64,000 nucleotides of DNA from CAYYJS01 sp964472315 (GTDB lineage Bacteria; Verrucomicrobiota; Kiritimatiellia; UBA8416), in NCBI GenBank assembly GCA_964472315.1, contig CAYYJS010000007.1, positions 22,629 through 86,628 of the forward strand, read 5' to 3'. The position numbers were made by a program, and so were the translations under genes. The notes under the pieces are model-generated. The model was not told the DNA's origin. It saw nothing but the letters and a program-made list of their open reading frames with translations, and ran no database searches. This document shows positions 51,576-60,355 of the stretch, piece after piece; positions within the stretch are counted from its first letter, which is position 1, and the number at the start of each line of letters is the position of its first letter.

Positions 51576-53241
51576 TGCGCAACCCTTCAAGCCGCGCGCG
51601 CACGACTCCCATCAACCGTTCGCCCTCGCCGAAGCACGCCTCCAACTTCGCCAGCAGACGCGGATACTGCTCCGCGAAGGGCTCGGCGTCCTCTTCCTGC
51701 GCCTCCGCGCCGACGTACCGGCCGGGAGTGAGCACAAAGCCGTGCTTCTTGATCCCTTCGATCTTCTCCGCCTTGCAGAAACCGGGGATGTCGCGGTACT
51801 CCCATATGCCATGCTGCGCCTCGTCCCACCAATCCGGCGCGGGTTCCCCGCGCCATTGGCGGAAGGCGTAGACCATACGGCCGATGTCGGAGTCCGGTTT
51901 CGGGTCGCCCAACCCATCGGCCAGCATGGACTCGCCGTCATCGCCGCCGGTAAGCACGCGCAGAATGCGGGTTTGCATCGTTCCGAGTTTGCGGGCGTCC
52001 AGAAAAAGCATCTCGCCACTGCGATCCCGTCCGCCGTGCTTGAGATTCTTTCCCGTCTTGTTGCGGGTGAGGAACCAGAGGCAGGCGGGAATGCCTGTGG
52101 TGAGGAATAGTTGGGACGGCAATGCTATGACTGCATCCACGAGATCCGCCTCGACGATGCGCTGGCGGATGTTGCCCTCAGCACCCCCCGCGGAGAGCGA
52201 GCCATTGGCCATGACAAACCCGGCCACACCGCCGCCTCGCCCGTTGGGCGTCGCGAGATGGTGGATGAAGTGTTGTATCCAGGCGAAGTTGGCGTTGCCA
52301 GTGGGCGGCGTGCCGTACTGCCATCGCACGTCGTCGGCCAGCAGTTTTCCGGACCAGTCGGAGATGTTGAACGGCGGATTGGCAAGGATGTAGTCAGCGC
52401 GCAAGTCGGGATGAAGGTTGCGCAGAAACGTGTCCGCCGGTTGCGAACCGAGATTGGCCTCGATGCCGCGGATGGCGAGGTTCATGTGCGCCAGCCGCCA
52501 GGTGGTGGGATTGGATTCCTGCCCGAAGATGGAAATATCGGTCTTCTGTCCGCCGTGGGCTTCGACGAAGCGTTCAGACTGGATGAACATGCCCGCCGAA
52601 CCGCAGCATGGGTCATAGACCCGGCCCTCGTAGGGTTCAAGCATCTCGACCAGCAGTCGCACGATACAGCGCGGCGTAAAAAACTCGCCGCCGAGTTTGC
52701 CTTCAGCCTGGGCGAATTTGCCGAGGAAATATTCGTAGACCCGTCCCAGCGTGTCACGGGCCTTCGCGCGGTCGCCCTTGAAACCGATGTTGGCGATCAG
52801 GTCAATCAGCCCCTTCATCTTTTCGGGCGCAATGCCCCGGCGAGCGTAGTCGCGTGGGAGTTTGCTCTTGAGGTTCGGATTGTCGCGCTCGACGGCAAGG
52901 ATGGCGTCGTCGATGAGGGTTGCGATCTCGGGCCGCGCGGCCTGATTCTGGAGATTGGCCCAGCGTGCCTCAGGCGGCACCCAGAAGACCCGTTCGGCGG
53001 TGTACTCGTCACGGTTCTCGAGGAGGCTTTCGATCTGCGGGCCGGCAATGCCGTCGGCTTCCAGTTCCGCCCGGAGTTCCACGCGTCGCGCCTCGAACGA
53101 ATCGGAGATGTATTTGAGGAAGAGCAGGCCGAGGACGACATGCTTGTACTCGGCGGCGTCGATCTGGCCGCGCAGGGCGTCGGCCGATTTCCAGAGGATC
53201 TCGGCGCTCGCCAAGTCCGAGTTGTTTCCATTGTCTGCCAT
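51565..53241 (-). CDS. hsdM: Type I DNA methyltransferase subunit HsdM
   Basis: A 558-residue N6-adenine methyltransferase. The N-terminal helical domain (HVVLGLLFLKYISDSFE) is followed by GEFFTPRCIVRLLVEML, motif I (VYDPCCGSAGMF), and motif IV NPPF, then TGNANFAWIQHFI and LPSQLFLTTGIPACLWFL. All catalytic motifs are intact. ATG 53241 follows AAGGAG. It normally needs HsdS for target recognition; no hsdS is present between the boundary repeats. Confidence 0.94.
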   Translation of the reverse strand: MADNGNNSDLASAEILWKSADALRGQIDAAEYKHVVLGLLFLKYISDSFEARRVELRAELEADGIAGPQIESLLENRDEYTAERVFWVPPEARWANLQNQAARPEIATLIDDAILAVERDNPNLKSKLPRDYARRGIAPEKMKGLIDLIANIGFKGDRAKARDTLGRVYEYFLGKFAQAEGKLGGEFFTPRCIVRLLVEMLEPYEGRVYDPCCGSAGMFIQSERFVEAHGGQKTDISIFGQESNPTTWRLAHMNLAIRGIEANLGSQPADTFLRNLHPDLRADYILANPPFNISDWSGKLLADDVRWQYGTPPTGNANFAWIQHFIHHLATPNGRGGGVAGFVMANGSLSAGGAEGNIRQRIVEADLVDAVIALPSQLFLTTGIPACLWFLTRNKTGKNLKHGGRDRSGEMLFLDARKLGTMQTRILRVLTGGDDGESMLADGLGDPKPDSDIGRMVYAFRQWRGEPAPDWWDEAQHGIWEYRDIPGFCKAEKIEGIKKHGFVLTPGRYVGAEAQEEDAEPFAEQYPRLLAKLEACFGEGERLMGVVRARLEGLRNGS

Positions 53242-53242
53242 A

Positions 53243-53449
53243 TCAGAAGTCTCCTTGCGTATGGCTACTCTTCTGGGCGGCCTTTCCTGAGTCCACCCAC
53301 TTGTCGACCTCACTCAGTTTGATCTTCCACAGTCTACCGACCTTCCGGGCGGGCATGCCCTTGCGCTCGATCCAAACATAGACCGTTTCCCGTTTGATGC
53401 CCAAGTGCTCAGCCACTTCTTCAACCGAGGACCACGGCTCTCTCTTCAT
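53243..53449 (-). CDS. Excisionase/MerR-like helix-turn-helix DNA-binding protein
   Basis: A 68-residue winged-helix protein: SVEEVAEHLGIKRETVYVWIERKGMPARKVGRLWKIK, the layout of excisionase-family (helix_turn_helix_17) domains. ATG 53449 follows GGGGAA. Its stop lies one base before the hsdM start, so it heads the restriction operon and could be its regulator. Confidence 0.85.
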   Translation of the reverse strand: MKREPWSSVEEVAEHLGIKRETVYVWIERKGMPARKVGRLWKIKLSEVDKWVDSGKAAQKSSHTQGDF

Positions 53450-53686
53450 AGTCAATTCCCCTGGCGTTGCCGCATTGGCACGGAATGCACTCATATGTAT
53501 CCCGTTACACAGGGAAAGACAAGGATGACCTCAATTCGTGACAGTGCTGCCCCGGAACCGCCGTCGCGCGCACCGCGTGAGGGGGCGCAAGAGCGGATAC
53601 CGCTTTGACGGCCTGGAATACGGGAACCCTTCGGCAAGCTCAGGGCAGGCAAGCGCGCTCAGCCTTGGAGGGCGCGACGGCGGACG

Positions 53687-53746
53687 CGGCGATTCTTGCC
53701 CACCGAAGCGCCTGGCGCGAAGGGGGATTCAGCCACGATCAGACCA
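53687..53746 (+). repeat. Right copy of the direct repeat bounding the accessory region
   Basis: 60 bases matching 45882-45939. It overlaps the last three codons and stop of the MFS gene, whose tail (GPVV) is therefore encoded by repeat sequence. A nearby CCCTTCGGCAAGCTCAGGGC (53629 region) is another dispersed-repeat-like sequence. Confidence 0.8.
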
Positions 53747-55004
53747 CGGGGCCGGGAACCGGACATGCAAGACGGGATCGGTCTTCCGGTCGTTCGTCTT
53801 GTCCGTAGCATGCGAACCAGATGGTTCCGGCCAATCCGAAGCCGGAGGCGATGAGGAAGTTTGTCGCCGGTCCGATCTGCCATAGAAACGCGCCACCAAA
53901 GGCGGCCACCGAGACGACGACGTCTCGCATCAGGTAGTACAGCCCGAACATGGCGGCCTTCCGTCCTTCGGGCGCCAGGTCCATGATCAGGGCCTTGCGC
54001 GTCGGTTCGCCAAACTCCTTCAGGCCTCTCAGCACGAAAGCCGCGACCAGCGGCCAGAACGACTGGCAGTGGATCAGGGCCAGCGGGAACAACGTGAAGA
54101 ACACGAACGTCAGCAAGACGAACGGCTTTTTCGTGGTCCGGTCCGCCAGCCACGCCACGGGGATGTAGACGAGGACCGCCGTAACCATCTCGACGCTGGT
54201 GAGCACGCCAAATTCGAAGGCCGAAACCGGCGATGCCACGCGCTTCATGGCCCAGACCACCACGAAGGCATACGGTATCTGCTCGCAGAATCGCACCAGA
54301 ATGTCCGAGACCAGAAGGCGGCGCAGCGCCGGCGACATCTCGCGGAACAGCCGCATCGGATTCCGTTCCGCCGACGGTTCGTCACCTTCATCCGGCGCAT
54401 GCGCGGGGATCAGGCGCTGTTGCAGGACCAGGGCGACAACCGCCAGCGCCAGGGCGCCGACAAACGCCACGCGCACGCCGGCGGTCTCGCCCCACCGGTT
54501 GATGAATAGGCCGCCGACCAGCGGCCCCAACGCCATCGGGATACGGCGCACCAGCGAATGCATGGAGACGCCCATCGTCCGTTTGTTCTTCGGCAGGACG
54601 CGCGATACCAGGTCCATGGTCGCCGGCAGCGAAATCGCGGTCCAGGAGAGGAAGAAGAACGAGCCGCCGATCACCGCCGGCCATGCGGGGATCAGGATCA
54701 CGATCAGGAATCCGACCATGGCCAGGAGATTGAAGACCAGAAGCGCCCGCTTGGTGCCGAGGCGATCCGAAAGGTAGCCGCCCGGGAACGAGTACAGCGC
54801 CGAGAGGAGGTTGTCGAGACCGTTCAACAGACCGACCGATAGCACGCCCCCGCCGAGGGCCATCAGGTAGATCGGCAGGAAGCGTTCGGCCATCCGCTCG
54901 CCCATGCCGACGAGGATGACCATGCCGAGCAGCCCCGCGATGCCACGGTTGAGCCCGAGGAAGGCCAGCGCCGTGTAAGCGGAACGACAGGATGCGGGTT
55001 TCAT
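53739..55004 (-). CDS. Major facilitator superfamily transporter
   Basis: A 421-residue protein with about twelve membrane helices. The first-half loop motif is YLSDRLGTKRALL and the second-half counterpart is WLADRTTKKPFVL. It resembles MFS drug/metabolite exporters; the substrate is unknown. ATG 55004 starts the first helix region; the frame upstream is not supported. It lies 70 bases downstream of phoU and may be outside the phosphate operon. The C-terminal tail runs into the right repeat. Confidence 0.87.
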   Translation of the reverse strand: MKPASCRSAYTALAFLGLNRGIAGLLGMVILVGMGERMAERFLPIYLMALGGGVLSVGLLNGLDNLLSALYSFPGGYLSDRLGTKRALLVFNLLAMVGFLIVILIPAWPAVIGGSFFFLSWTAISLPATMDLVSRVLPKNKRTMGVSMHSLVRRIPMALGPLVGGLFINRWGETAGVRVAFVGALALAVVALVLQQRLIPAHAPDEGDEPSAERNPMRLFREMSPALRRLLVSDILVRFCEQIPYAFVVVWAMKRVASPVSAFEFGVLTSVEMVTAVLVYIPVAWLADRTTKKPFVLLTFVFFTLFPLALIHCQSFWPLVAAFVLRGLKEFGEPTRKALIMDLAPEGRKAAMFGLYYLMRDVVVSVAAFGGAFLWQIGPATNFLIASGFGLAGTIWFACYGQDERPEDRSRLACPVPGPVV

Positions 55005-55074
55005 GGGTTTCGCATCGAGCGCCCCGTGCGTGTTGGCGGCTTGGGACCCGCTCCCGGATGGAGCGGGCGTGACG

Positions 55075-55770
55075 TCAAGCACGCGTATTCGGGGTGGGGT
55101 GGTGGTTGGCCTTCTCGAGGTGCAAATGGCGGACATCCTTGCCGTTGACCGCGTAGATGGTGGCTTCGGCGATGTTGACGGCGTGATCGCCGACACGTTC
55201 CACCGAACGCGTAATCATCATCAGGTCCAACGCACGGCCGATGTTGTTCGGCTCCCGTTCCATGCAGCCGATCAACTCGGCGGTCAACCGGTCGTGGATG
55301 GCGTCCACTTCGGTATCCATCCGCAGAATCTCGATCGCCTGGTCGGTCGAGCGATCCGCGAATGCCTTGATGCTGAGGCGCAGCATCTGCCGCGCGATCT
55401 CGGCCATCCTGGGCAGATCCGTGAGCGCCTTGAGCGGCTCCACGGTCAGCATGTGCTGCACGTGGTGGCAGATATGTTCCGTCTGATCGCCAATCCGTTC
55501 CAGCGCGCCGCTGATGCGCGGTATCATCAGGAGCAGCCGCAAGTCCGCGGCAACCGGCGTGTAGATGCCGATCATCTCCACGGTCTTGTCATCCACTTCC
55601 AGTTGCAGTCCGTCCATTCTCTTCTCGTCGTCGTAGACGCATTGCAGCAGGTTCTGCTCGCGCTCGGTCAGCGTCAAAATGACATTGTCCACCATGCGCT
55701 CGGCGATTTCCGCCATGGCGAACAGTTTGCCCATGACATCGGCCAGGGCGGCATCGAATTTGTATGGCAT
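55075..55770 (-). CDS. phoU: Phosphate-signalling protein PhoU
   Basis: A 231-residue helical PhoU with the two repeat metal motifs (LERIGDQTEHICHH and VERVGDHAVNIAE). PhoU couples the Pst transporter to the PhoR/PhoB-type system and keeps it off when phosphate is ample. GGAGACAAG precedes the ATG. It is the last gene of the pst operon. Confidence 0.94.
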   Translation of the reverse strand: MPYKFDAALADVMGKLFAMAEIAERMVDNVILTLTEREQNLLQCVYDDEKRMDGLQLEVDDKTVEMIGIYTPVAADLRLLLMIPRISGALERIGDQTEHICHHVQHMLTVEPLKALTDLPRMAEIARQMLRLSIKAFADRSTDQAIEILRMDTEVDAIHDRLTAELIGCMEREPNNIGRALDLMMITRSVERVGDHAVNIAEATIYAVNGKDVRHLHLEKANHHPTPNTRA

Positions 55771-55806
55771 GTCTTGTCTCCTGCGTGCGCTCGGGTTCGA
55801 AGCCGC

Positions 55807-56604
55807 TCAACCGTAGCGGCCTTCCACATATTCTTCGGTTCGTTTGTCCTTTGGTGTCAGAAACAGTTCCGCCGTCTTGTCGTGCTCGATCAGATGCCCC
55901 TGCAGCATGAAAATGGACTCGTCGCTGATGCGTCGGGCCTGGGCCATGTTGTGGGTGACGATGATGATCGTGTATCGCTCCCGCAAGACGCGCAGCATGT
56001 CCTCGATTTTCTCGGTGCCCTCCGCGTCCAGAGCCGAACACGGTTCATCCATGAGCAGCACCTCGGGCTTCAGCGGCAGCAACCGGGCGATGCACAGCTT
56101 CTGCTGCTGCTCGAGCTGCAGGCTTGTGCCGCGCACCCGTCGCGGATCCTTGACCGTATCCAGAAGCGAAACCTCGTGCAGGGCCTGTTCGACGGCGGCG
56201 GCCTCGTCCGCGCGGGAGAGCGCGCCCCGCGGACTGTGGATACGCAGCCCGAAGGCGACGTTCTCGTAAACGGAGAGGGGGAGGGGGTTGGGGCGTTGGA
56301 AGACCATCCCCACGGCTTTGCGCAATTCGATAAGCGAAACGTCCGGGTCGTAGATGTTCTTGTCGCCGATGCGCGCCTCGCCCGCCGTGCGGACGTTCTT
56401 GAAACGCTCGTTCATGCGGTTGAAGCACCGTAGCAGCGTGGTCTTTCCGCAACCCGAGGGACCGATCAACGCCGTGATCAACTGTCGCTTGATCCCCGCG
56501 TTGACGTCGATCAGCGCCTGGAAAGCGCCGTACCACAGGCTCAGCCCGGTGGTACGGATGCTCAGCGACGGGTCTTGGGCGAGGGTTGTGGAATCGCCGG
56601 TCAT
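55807..56604 (-). CDS. pstB: Phosphate transporter ATPase PstB, copy A (degenerate signature motif)
   Basis: A 265-residue ABC ATPase. Walker A GPSGCGKTT (48-56), Q-loop Gln103 (VFQRPNP), Walker B LLMDEP (183-188), D-loop SALD and H-loop His218 (VTHNM) are intact. The ABC signature is not: where LSGGQ is expected it reads LQLEQ (162-166). The start overlaps the stop of the other PstB (TGATG). Its partner keeps a normal signature, so the pair can form one full ATP site. Confidence 0.93.
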   Translation of the reverse strand: MTGDSTTLAQDPSLSIRTTGLSLWYGAFQALIDVNAGIKRQLITALIGPSGCGKTTLLRCFNRMNERFKNVRTAGEARIGDKNIYDPDVSLIELRKAVGMVFQRPNPLPLSVYENVAFGLRIHSPRGALSRADEAAAVEQALHEVSLLDTVKDPRRVRGTSLQLEQQQKLCIARLLPLKPEVLLMDEPCSALDAEGTEKIEDMLRVLRERYTIIIVTHNMAQARRISDESIFMLQGHLIEHDKTAELFLTPKDKRTEEYVEGRYG

Positions 56605-57374
56605 CAACCGAATCTCCCATGGACATAGTCGTAGGTGAGCCGGTTTCCCGGATCGTCGGAAAACATCTTCTCGGTGGGGGCGACCTGCACAAGCTCGCCG
56701 CGGTTCAGGAAACAGGTCATGTCCGCGAGGCGGTGCGCCTGCTGTACCAGGTTGGTGACCAGGATGATGGTCATGTGCGACTTCAGCCCCACGAGCACGT
56801 CCTCGATCCGCATGGTAGTTACCGGATCGATCGCGATGGAAAACTCGTCCAGGCACAGGATTTCCGGGGCATGCGAGAGCGCCCTGGCGATCGTGAGCCG
56901 CTGCTGCTGCCCGCCGGAGAGCATGGTGCCCAGCGAACTCAGCCGATCCTTCACCTCGTCCCAGAGGGCGGCCTGACGCAGACAGGATTCGACGATCTGG
57001 TCCAGGATCGTCCGGTCGCGCACGCCGGATATGCGCGGCGCATACGCCACGTTGTCATAGACGGAGAGCGGCAGGCCGACCGGCAGGGGGAACACCATGC
57101 CGATGCGCCGGCGCAAGTCGTACACGTTGCCGATCTTGCGCGTGTCTTCCCCGTCGATCAATACCAGTCCCTTGCGGGAGGCGTTGGGCGCGATTTCGAT
57201 GGTACGGTTCAGGCACTTGAGCAGCGTGGTCTTGCCCGAGTTGGATGGGCCGATGATCGAAAAGATCGTATTCGGGGCCACCTGGAGGTTGATGTCCTTC
57301 AGGACGGTCTTGCGTCCGAATGCCACGGTAAGGTTCCGGACGTCGATTTTCAGTGTCGATTCCACGCGGTCCAT
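56604..57374 (-). CDS. pstB: Phosphate transporter ATPase PstB, copy B (degenerate Q- and H-loops)
   Basis: A 256-residue ABC ATPase. Walker A GPSNSGKTT (42-50) and the signature LSGGQQQ (152-158) are intact, and Walker B is CLDEF. But the Q-loop Gln is Pro96 (VFPLPVG) and the H-loop His is Asn208 (VTNLV). ATG 57374 is preferred (AAGGAAG 8 bases upstream) over ATG 57380. It overlaps the pstA stop (TGATG). Confidence 0.92.
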   Translation of the reverse strand: MDRVESTLKIDVRNLTVAFGRKTVLKDINLQVAPNTIFSIIGPSNSGKTTLLKCLNRTIEIAPNASRKGLVLIDGEDTRKIGNVYDLRRRIGMVFPLPVGLPLSVYDNVAYAPRISGVRDRTILDQIVESCLRQAALWDEVKDRLSSLGTMLSGGQQQRLTIARALSHAPEILCLDEFSIAIDPVTTMRIEDVLVGLKSHMTIILVTNLVQQAHRLADMTCFLNRGELVQVAPTEKMFSDDPGNRLTYDYVHGRFG

Positions 57375-58297
57375 CACCATTTCTTCCTTGCCCGCATGCG
57401 AAAACGAATGATCACGGCGGTACTATTGAACAGCAGTACAAAACCGACCAACACGACGGCTGTGGCATACAGCATCGGTTCCGGTACGCCGACCACCTGG
57501 GTTGACAGGGCATGCAGGTGATAGGACAACGCCATGCATTGCTCGTTGGGCTTGTAAGGGAAGAAACTTCCCGCCTTGACGGCTTTGTAGAAAACGGCGC
57601 CGGTGAACATGACCAGCGCGGTGTCGCCGGCGGCACGCGACACTTGCAGGATCAGGCCCGTCAGGATGCCGCTGACCGAGTTTGGCAGGACGATGGTCCG
57701 GATGACCTGCCACCGCGTGGCGCCGAGGTTCCAACAGGCTTCGCGGAACGACTGAGGCACGGATGCCAGCGATTCCTTGGTGGAGACGATGATCACCGGC
57801 AGCGTCATGATCGCGAGGGTCAACGAGGCGGCCAGAATGGATTTGCCGAGGCCCATGAAAATCACGAACGCGCCGACGCCGAAGAGCGAATGTACGATGC
57901 TGGGGATGCCCGCGAGGTTGACGACGGCCAGGTTGATGAGGCGCGTGAAGGCGTTATCGCGAGCGAATTCGTTGAGGTAGATGCCCGCCATCACGCCGAT
58001 GGGGCCGGATACCAGCAACGAGAAGACCACGAGGTAGGCGGTCCCGATGAGGGCCGGCCAGATGCCGCCCGCGCGCATGCCGCTGCGCGGAACTCCGGAC
58101 ACGAATTCCCAGGTCAGCGACGGCCAGGCGCGGGCGATCAGCGTCCCCATGACAAGGACCAGCGGGATCAAAACGATCACGCCCATGATGCCGAAGACCG
58201 TCGCCGCGATCCGCTGATTCCTCAGCTTCTTGCGTGTCAGGGCCGTGGCCGCGAACGCGTGCGCAGTCCCGGCATGCTCGATGGCGGCGCCACTCAT
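57374..58297 (-). CDS. pstA: Phosphate transporter permease PstA
   Basis: A 307-residue inner-membrane permease with about six helices and the coupling loop EACWNLGATRWQVIRTIVLPNSVSGI. It forms the channel with PstC. The stop overlaps the start of pstB copy B, and its own start overlaps the pstC stop (ATGA). Confidence 0.94.
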   Translation of the reverse strand: MSGAAIEHAGTAHAFAATALTRKKLRNQRIAATVFGIMGVIVLIPLVLVMGTLIARAWPSLTWEFVSGVPRSGMRAGGIWPALIGTAYLVVFSLLVSGPIGVMAGIYLNEFARDNAFTRLINLAVVNLAGIPSIVHSLFGVGAFVIFMGLGKSILAASLTLAIMTLPVIIVSTKESLASVPQSFREACWNLGATRWQVIRTIVLPNSVSGILTGLILQVSRAAGDTALVMFTGAVFYKAVKAGSFFPYKPNEQCMALSYHLHALSTQVVGVPEPMLYATAVVLVGFVLLFNSTAVIIRFRMRARKKW

Positions 58298-59331
58298 CTC
58301 TGCTTCCGCACTCCCTTCACGATCAGGTCGGCCGTCAGGTTAATAACAAAGGTGATCGCAAACAGCACGATGCCGATGACGAACAGGGCCTGATAGTGCA
58401 GGGCGCCTGCCGGATAGAGACCGTCGGGGCCTGGGCCCAGACGTGGGGCCTCGCCCAACTCGGCGGCGATCGTGGCGGTAAGCGTCCGGACCGATTCCAG
58501 AACATGGAAATAGGGAAACTTGCCGTCGAAGGGCACGAAAATCGAATGGCCGGTCGCCATCAACGTGGCCATCGTTTCGCCAACCGCCCGGCCGACACCG
58601 AGCAGCACCGCCGCCAGGAGCCCGCTCTTGGCCGCCGGCAGCACGACCTTGTAAGCCGCCTGCCATCGCGTCGCACCCAGAGCCTCGGCGGCTTCGCGGA
58701 AGCCGTCCGGCACGGCGCGGAGCGCATCTTCGGCGATCGATACGATGATCGGAACGCTCATCAGACCGACGATGATGCCTGCGTTCAGCACGTTCAACCC
58801 GATCGGGCAACCGGTAAGCTTGATGATAAGGGGATTCATCACCATCAGCCCCACGAAGCCCCAGACGACCGAAGGAATGGCCGCCAGAAACTCGACCAGG
58901 ATCTTCATGGCTTCTCGCGATCGCCGGCCGCAGAACTCCGAGATGAAAATGGCCATGCCCAGTCCGAACGGCACCGCCAGGGCCATCGACACCAGCGTGA
59001 CGCTCATCGTGCCGAGCAGCAGGGCCAGGATACCGAAGCGCGGGTTTGTCTCCGATGTCGGATACCATTCGACGCTGAGGAAGAAGTCGCGGAAGCTGAA
59101 CGCTTGGCGGAAGAACGGGATGCCCTCCCGGAAGATGAAGGCAAAGATGCCGAGAACGAACAGGATCGCCGTGACTCCGCACAAGCCGATGAGGCTGACG
59201 ATGGTTCGCTCGCTCAGATTGCGGACAAGACGCCTCAACGGGGTGTTGTGACGCGCGAGTGCCCCGTGAAAGAGATCGCCGACCGATCGCTCTCCGGTTG
59301 TCGTGTGTCTATTGGGCGAAACTGAATCCAT
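58294..59331 (-). CDS. pstC: Phosphate transporter permease PstC
   Basis: A 345-residue inner-membrane permease. It has a hydrophilic N-terminus of about 40 residues, six helices, and the coupling loop EAAEALGATRWQAAYKVVLPAAKSGL. GAGGAACC precedes the ATG. It lies 12 bases after pstS. Confidence 0.94.
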   Translation of the reverse strand: MDSVSPNRHTTTGERSVGDLFHGALARHNTPLRRLVRNLSERTIVSLIGLCGVTAILFVLGIFAFIFREGIPFFRQAFSFRDFFLSVEWYPTSETNPRFGILALLLGTMSVTLVSMALAVPFGLGMAIFISEFCGRRSREAMKILVEFLAAIPSVVWGFVGLMVMNPLIIKLTGCPIGLNVLNAGIIVGLMSVPIIVSIAEDALRAVPDGFREAAEALGATRWQAAYKVVLPAAKSGLLAAVLLGVGRAVGETMATLMATGHSIFVPFDGKFPYFHVLESVRTLTATIAAELGEAPRLGPGPDGLYPAGALHYQALFVIGIVLFAITFVINLTADLIVKGVRKQR

Positions 59332-59343
59332 GCACCCGGTTCC

Positions 59344-60231
59344 TCAGGGGATCGCGACGACGGGGACGTATCCGGCATTCTCGACGATTTTCTGGCCGGC
59401 CGGGGCGAGTATCCAGTCCAGGTAGGCCTTCACCTGCGGCGAGGGCTCCCCCAGCGTGTACATGAAGAGCGGGCGCGCCAGGGAGTAACTGCTGTTGTGG
59501 ACGTTTTCCATCGTTGGATCCACCGCCGGTGCGGCGCCGTTCGCCGCAATCTTGACGAAACGGACGCCTTCCGTCTTGTAGCCCATGCCGCTGTACCCGA
59601 TGGCGCCCGGCGTACGTGCCACGAGTTCCACGACATCCTTGCTGCCCGACATGTCGCGTGAACCCAGCTTGAAGTCCTTCTTGTCGAGCACGTGCTCGCG
59701 GAAGTACACGTAGGTTCCCGAGTTGTTCTGCCGGCTGATGCGCACGATGTCGTCATCCGGCAACGTCACACCCAGTTGGGACCACTTGTCGATGCCGCCG
59801 CCTTCGCCGAACACGGCAGCCAGTTGCTCGAGCGTCAAGGCGTCGATGGGGTTATCCTTGTGGACATAGATGGCGATGCCGTCGTACCCGATCTTCCACT
59901 CCTTGGCGGCTTTGCCGGTATTCTGGATCGCCTGTTCGCGTTCGGACGCCGATATGTCGCGGCTGCTGTTGGCGATGTCGATGATGCCGGTGTCGAGGTC
60001 GCGTATACCGACACCCGAGCCGCCACCGGATACCTCCACCGACACATCCGATGCGACATGCTGGTATTCCTCCGCCCACATCTGCGCCAGATTGACCATG
60101 GTGTCGGACCCGCAGTTCGAAATCACGGTCTTCTTGACTGTCGGCTGTCCGCTTCCTCCACCCCCGCAGCCCGAAAACAGCAGCGACAGGCACGACAACC
60201 CGATACCCACAAACGCTAATCTCCGGCACAT
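59344..60231 (-). CDS. pstS: Phosphate-binding lipoprotein PstS
   Basis: A 295-residue periplasmic binding lipoprotein with lipobox FSGC (Cys22). Phosphate-binding elements are SNCGSDTMVNLAQ, VSGGGSGVGI, ANSSRDIS, SRQNNSGTYVYF and GAIGYSGMGY. ATG 60231 is chosen because GGAGGGG lies 8 bases upstream. It heads the operon pstS-C-A-B-B-phoU, directly behind the PHO-box-like repeats. Confidence 0.95.
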   Translation of the reverse strand: MCRRLAFVGIGLSCLSLLFSGCGGGGSGQPTVKKTVISNCGSDTMVNLAQMWAEEYQHVASDVSVEVSGGGSGVGIRDLDTGIIDIANSSRDISASEREQAIQNTGKAAKEWKIGYDGIAIYVHKDNPIDALTLEQLAAVFGEGGGIDKWSQLGVTLPDDDIVRISRQNNSGTYVYFREHVLDKKDFKLGSRDMSGSKDVVELVARTPGAIGYSGMGYKTEGVRFVKIAANGAAPAVDPTMENVHNSSYSLARPLFMYTLGEPSPQVKAYLDWILAPAGQKIVENAGYVPVVAIP

Positions 60232-60254
60232 AAATGACCCCTCCATAGCAATGT

Positions 60255-60293
60255 CTAACGCTGGGTTAACACGAGGCTAACGATGGGCTAGCT
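60255..60293. promoter_or_regulatory. PHO-box-like direct repeats upstream of pstS
   Basis: Four hexamers at exact 11-base steps: CTAACG (60255), TTAACA (60266), CTAACG (60277), CTAGCT (60288). PhoB/PhoP-type regulators bind direct repeats with 11-base period (TTAACA in Bacillus). The array ends 24 bases from the pstS start, so it must overlap the promoter. Confidence 0.72.
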
Positions 60294-60355
60294 CTATCAA
60301 AACACGCTGCCGACGGCAAGCGCATTTCAGGAAGCCCCGAGAATTGCGATGGCGG

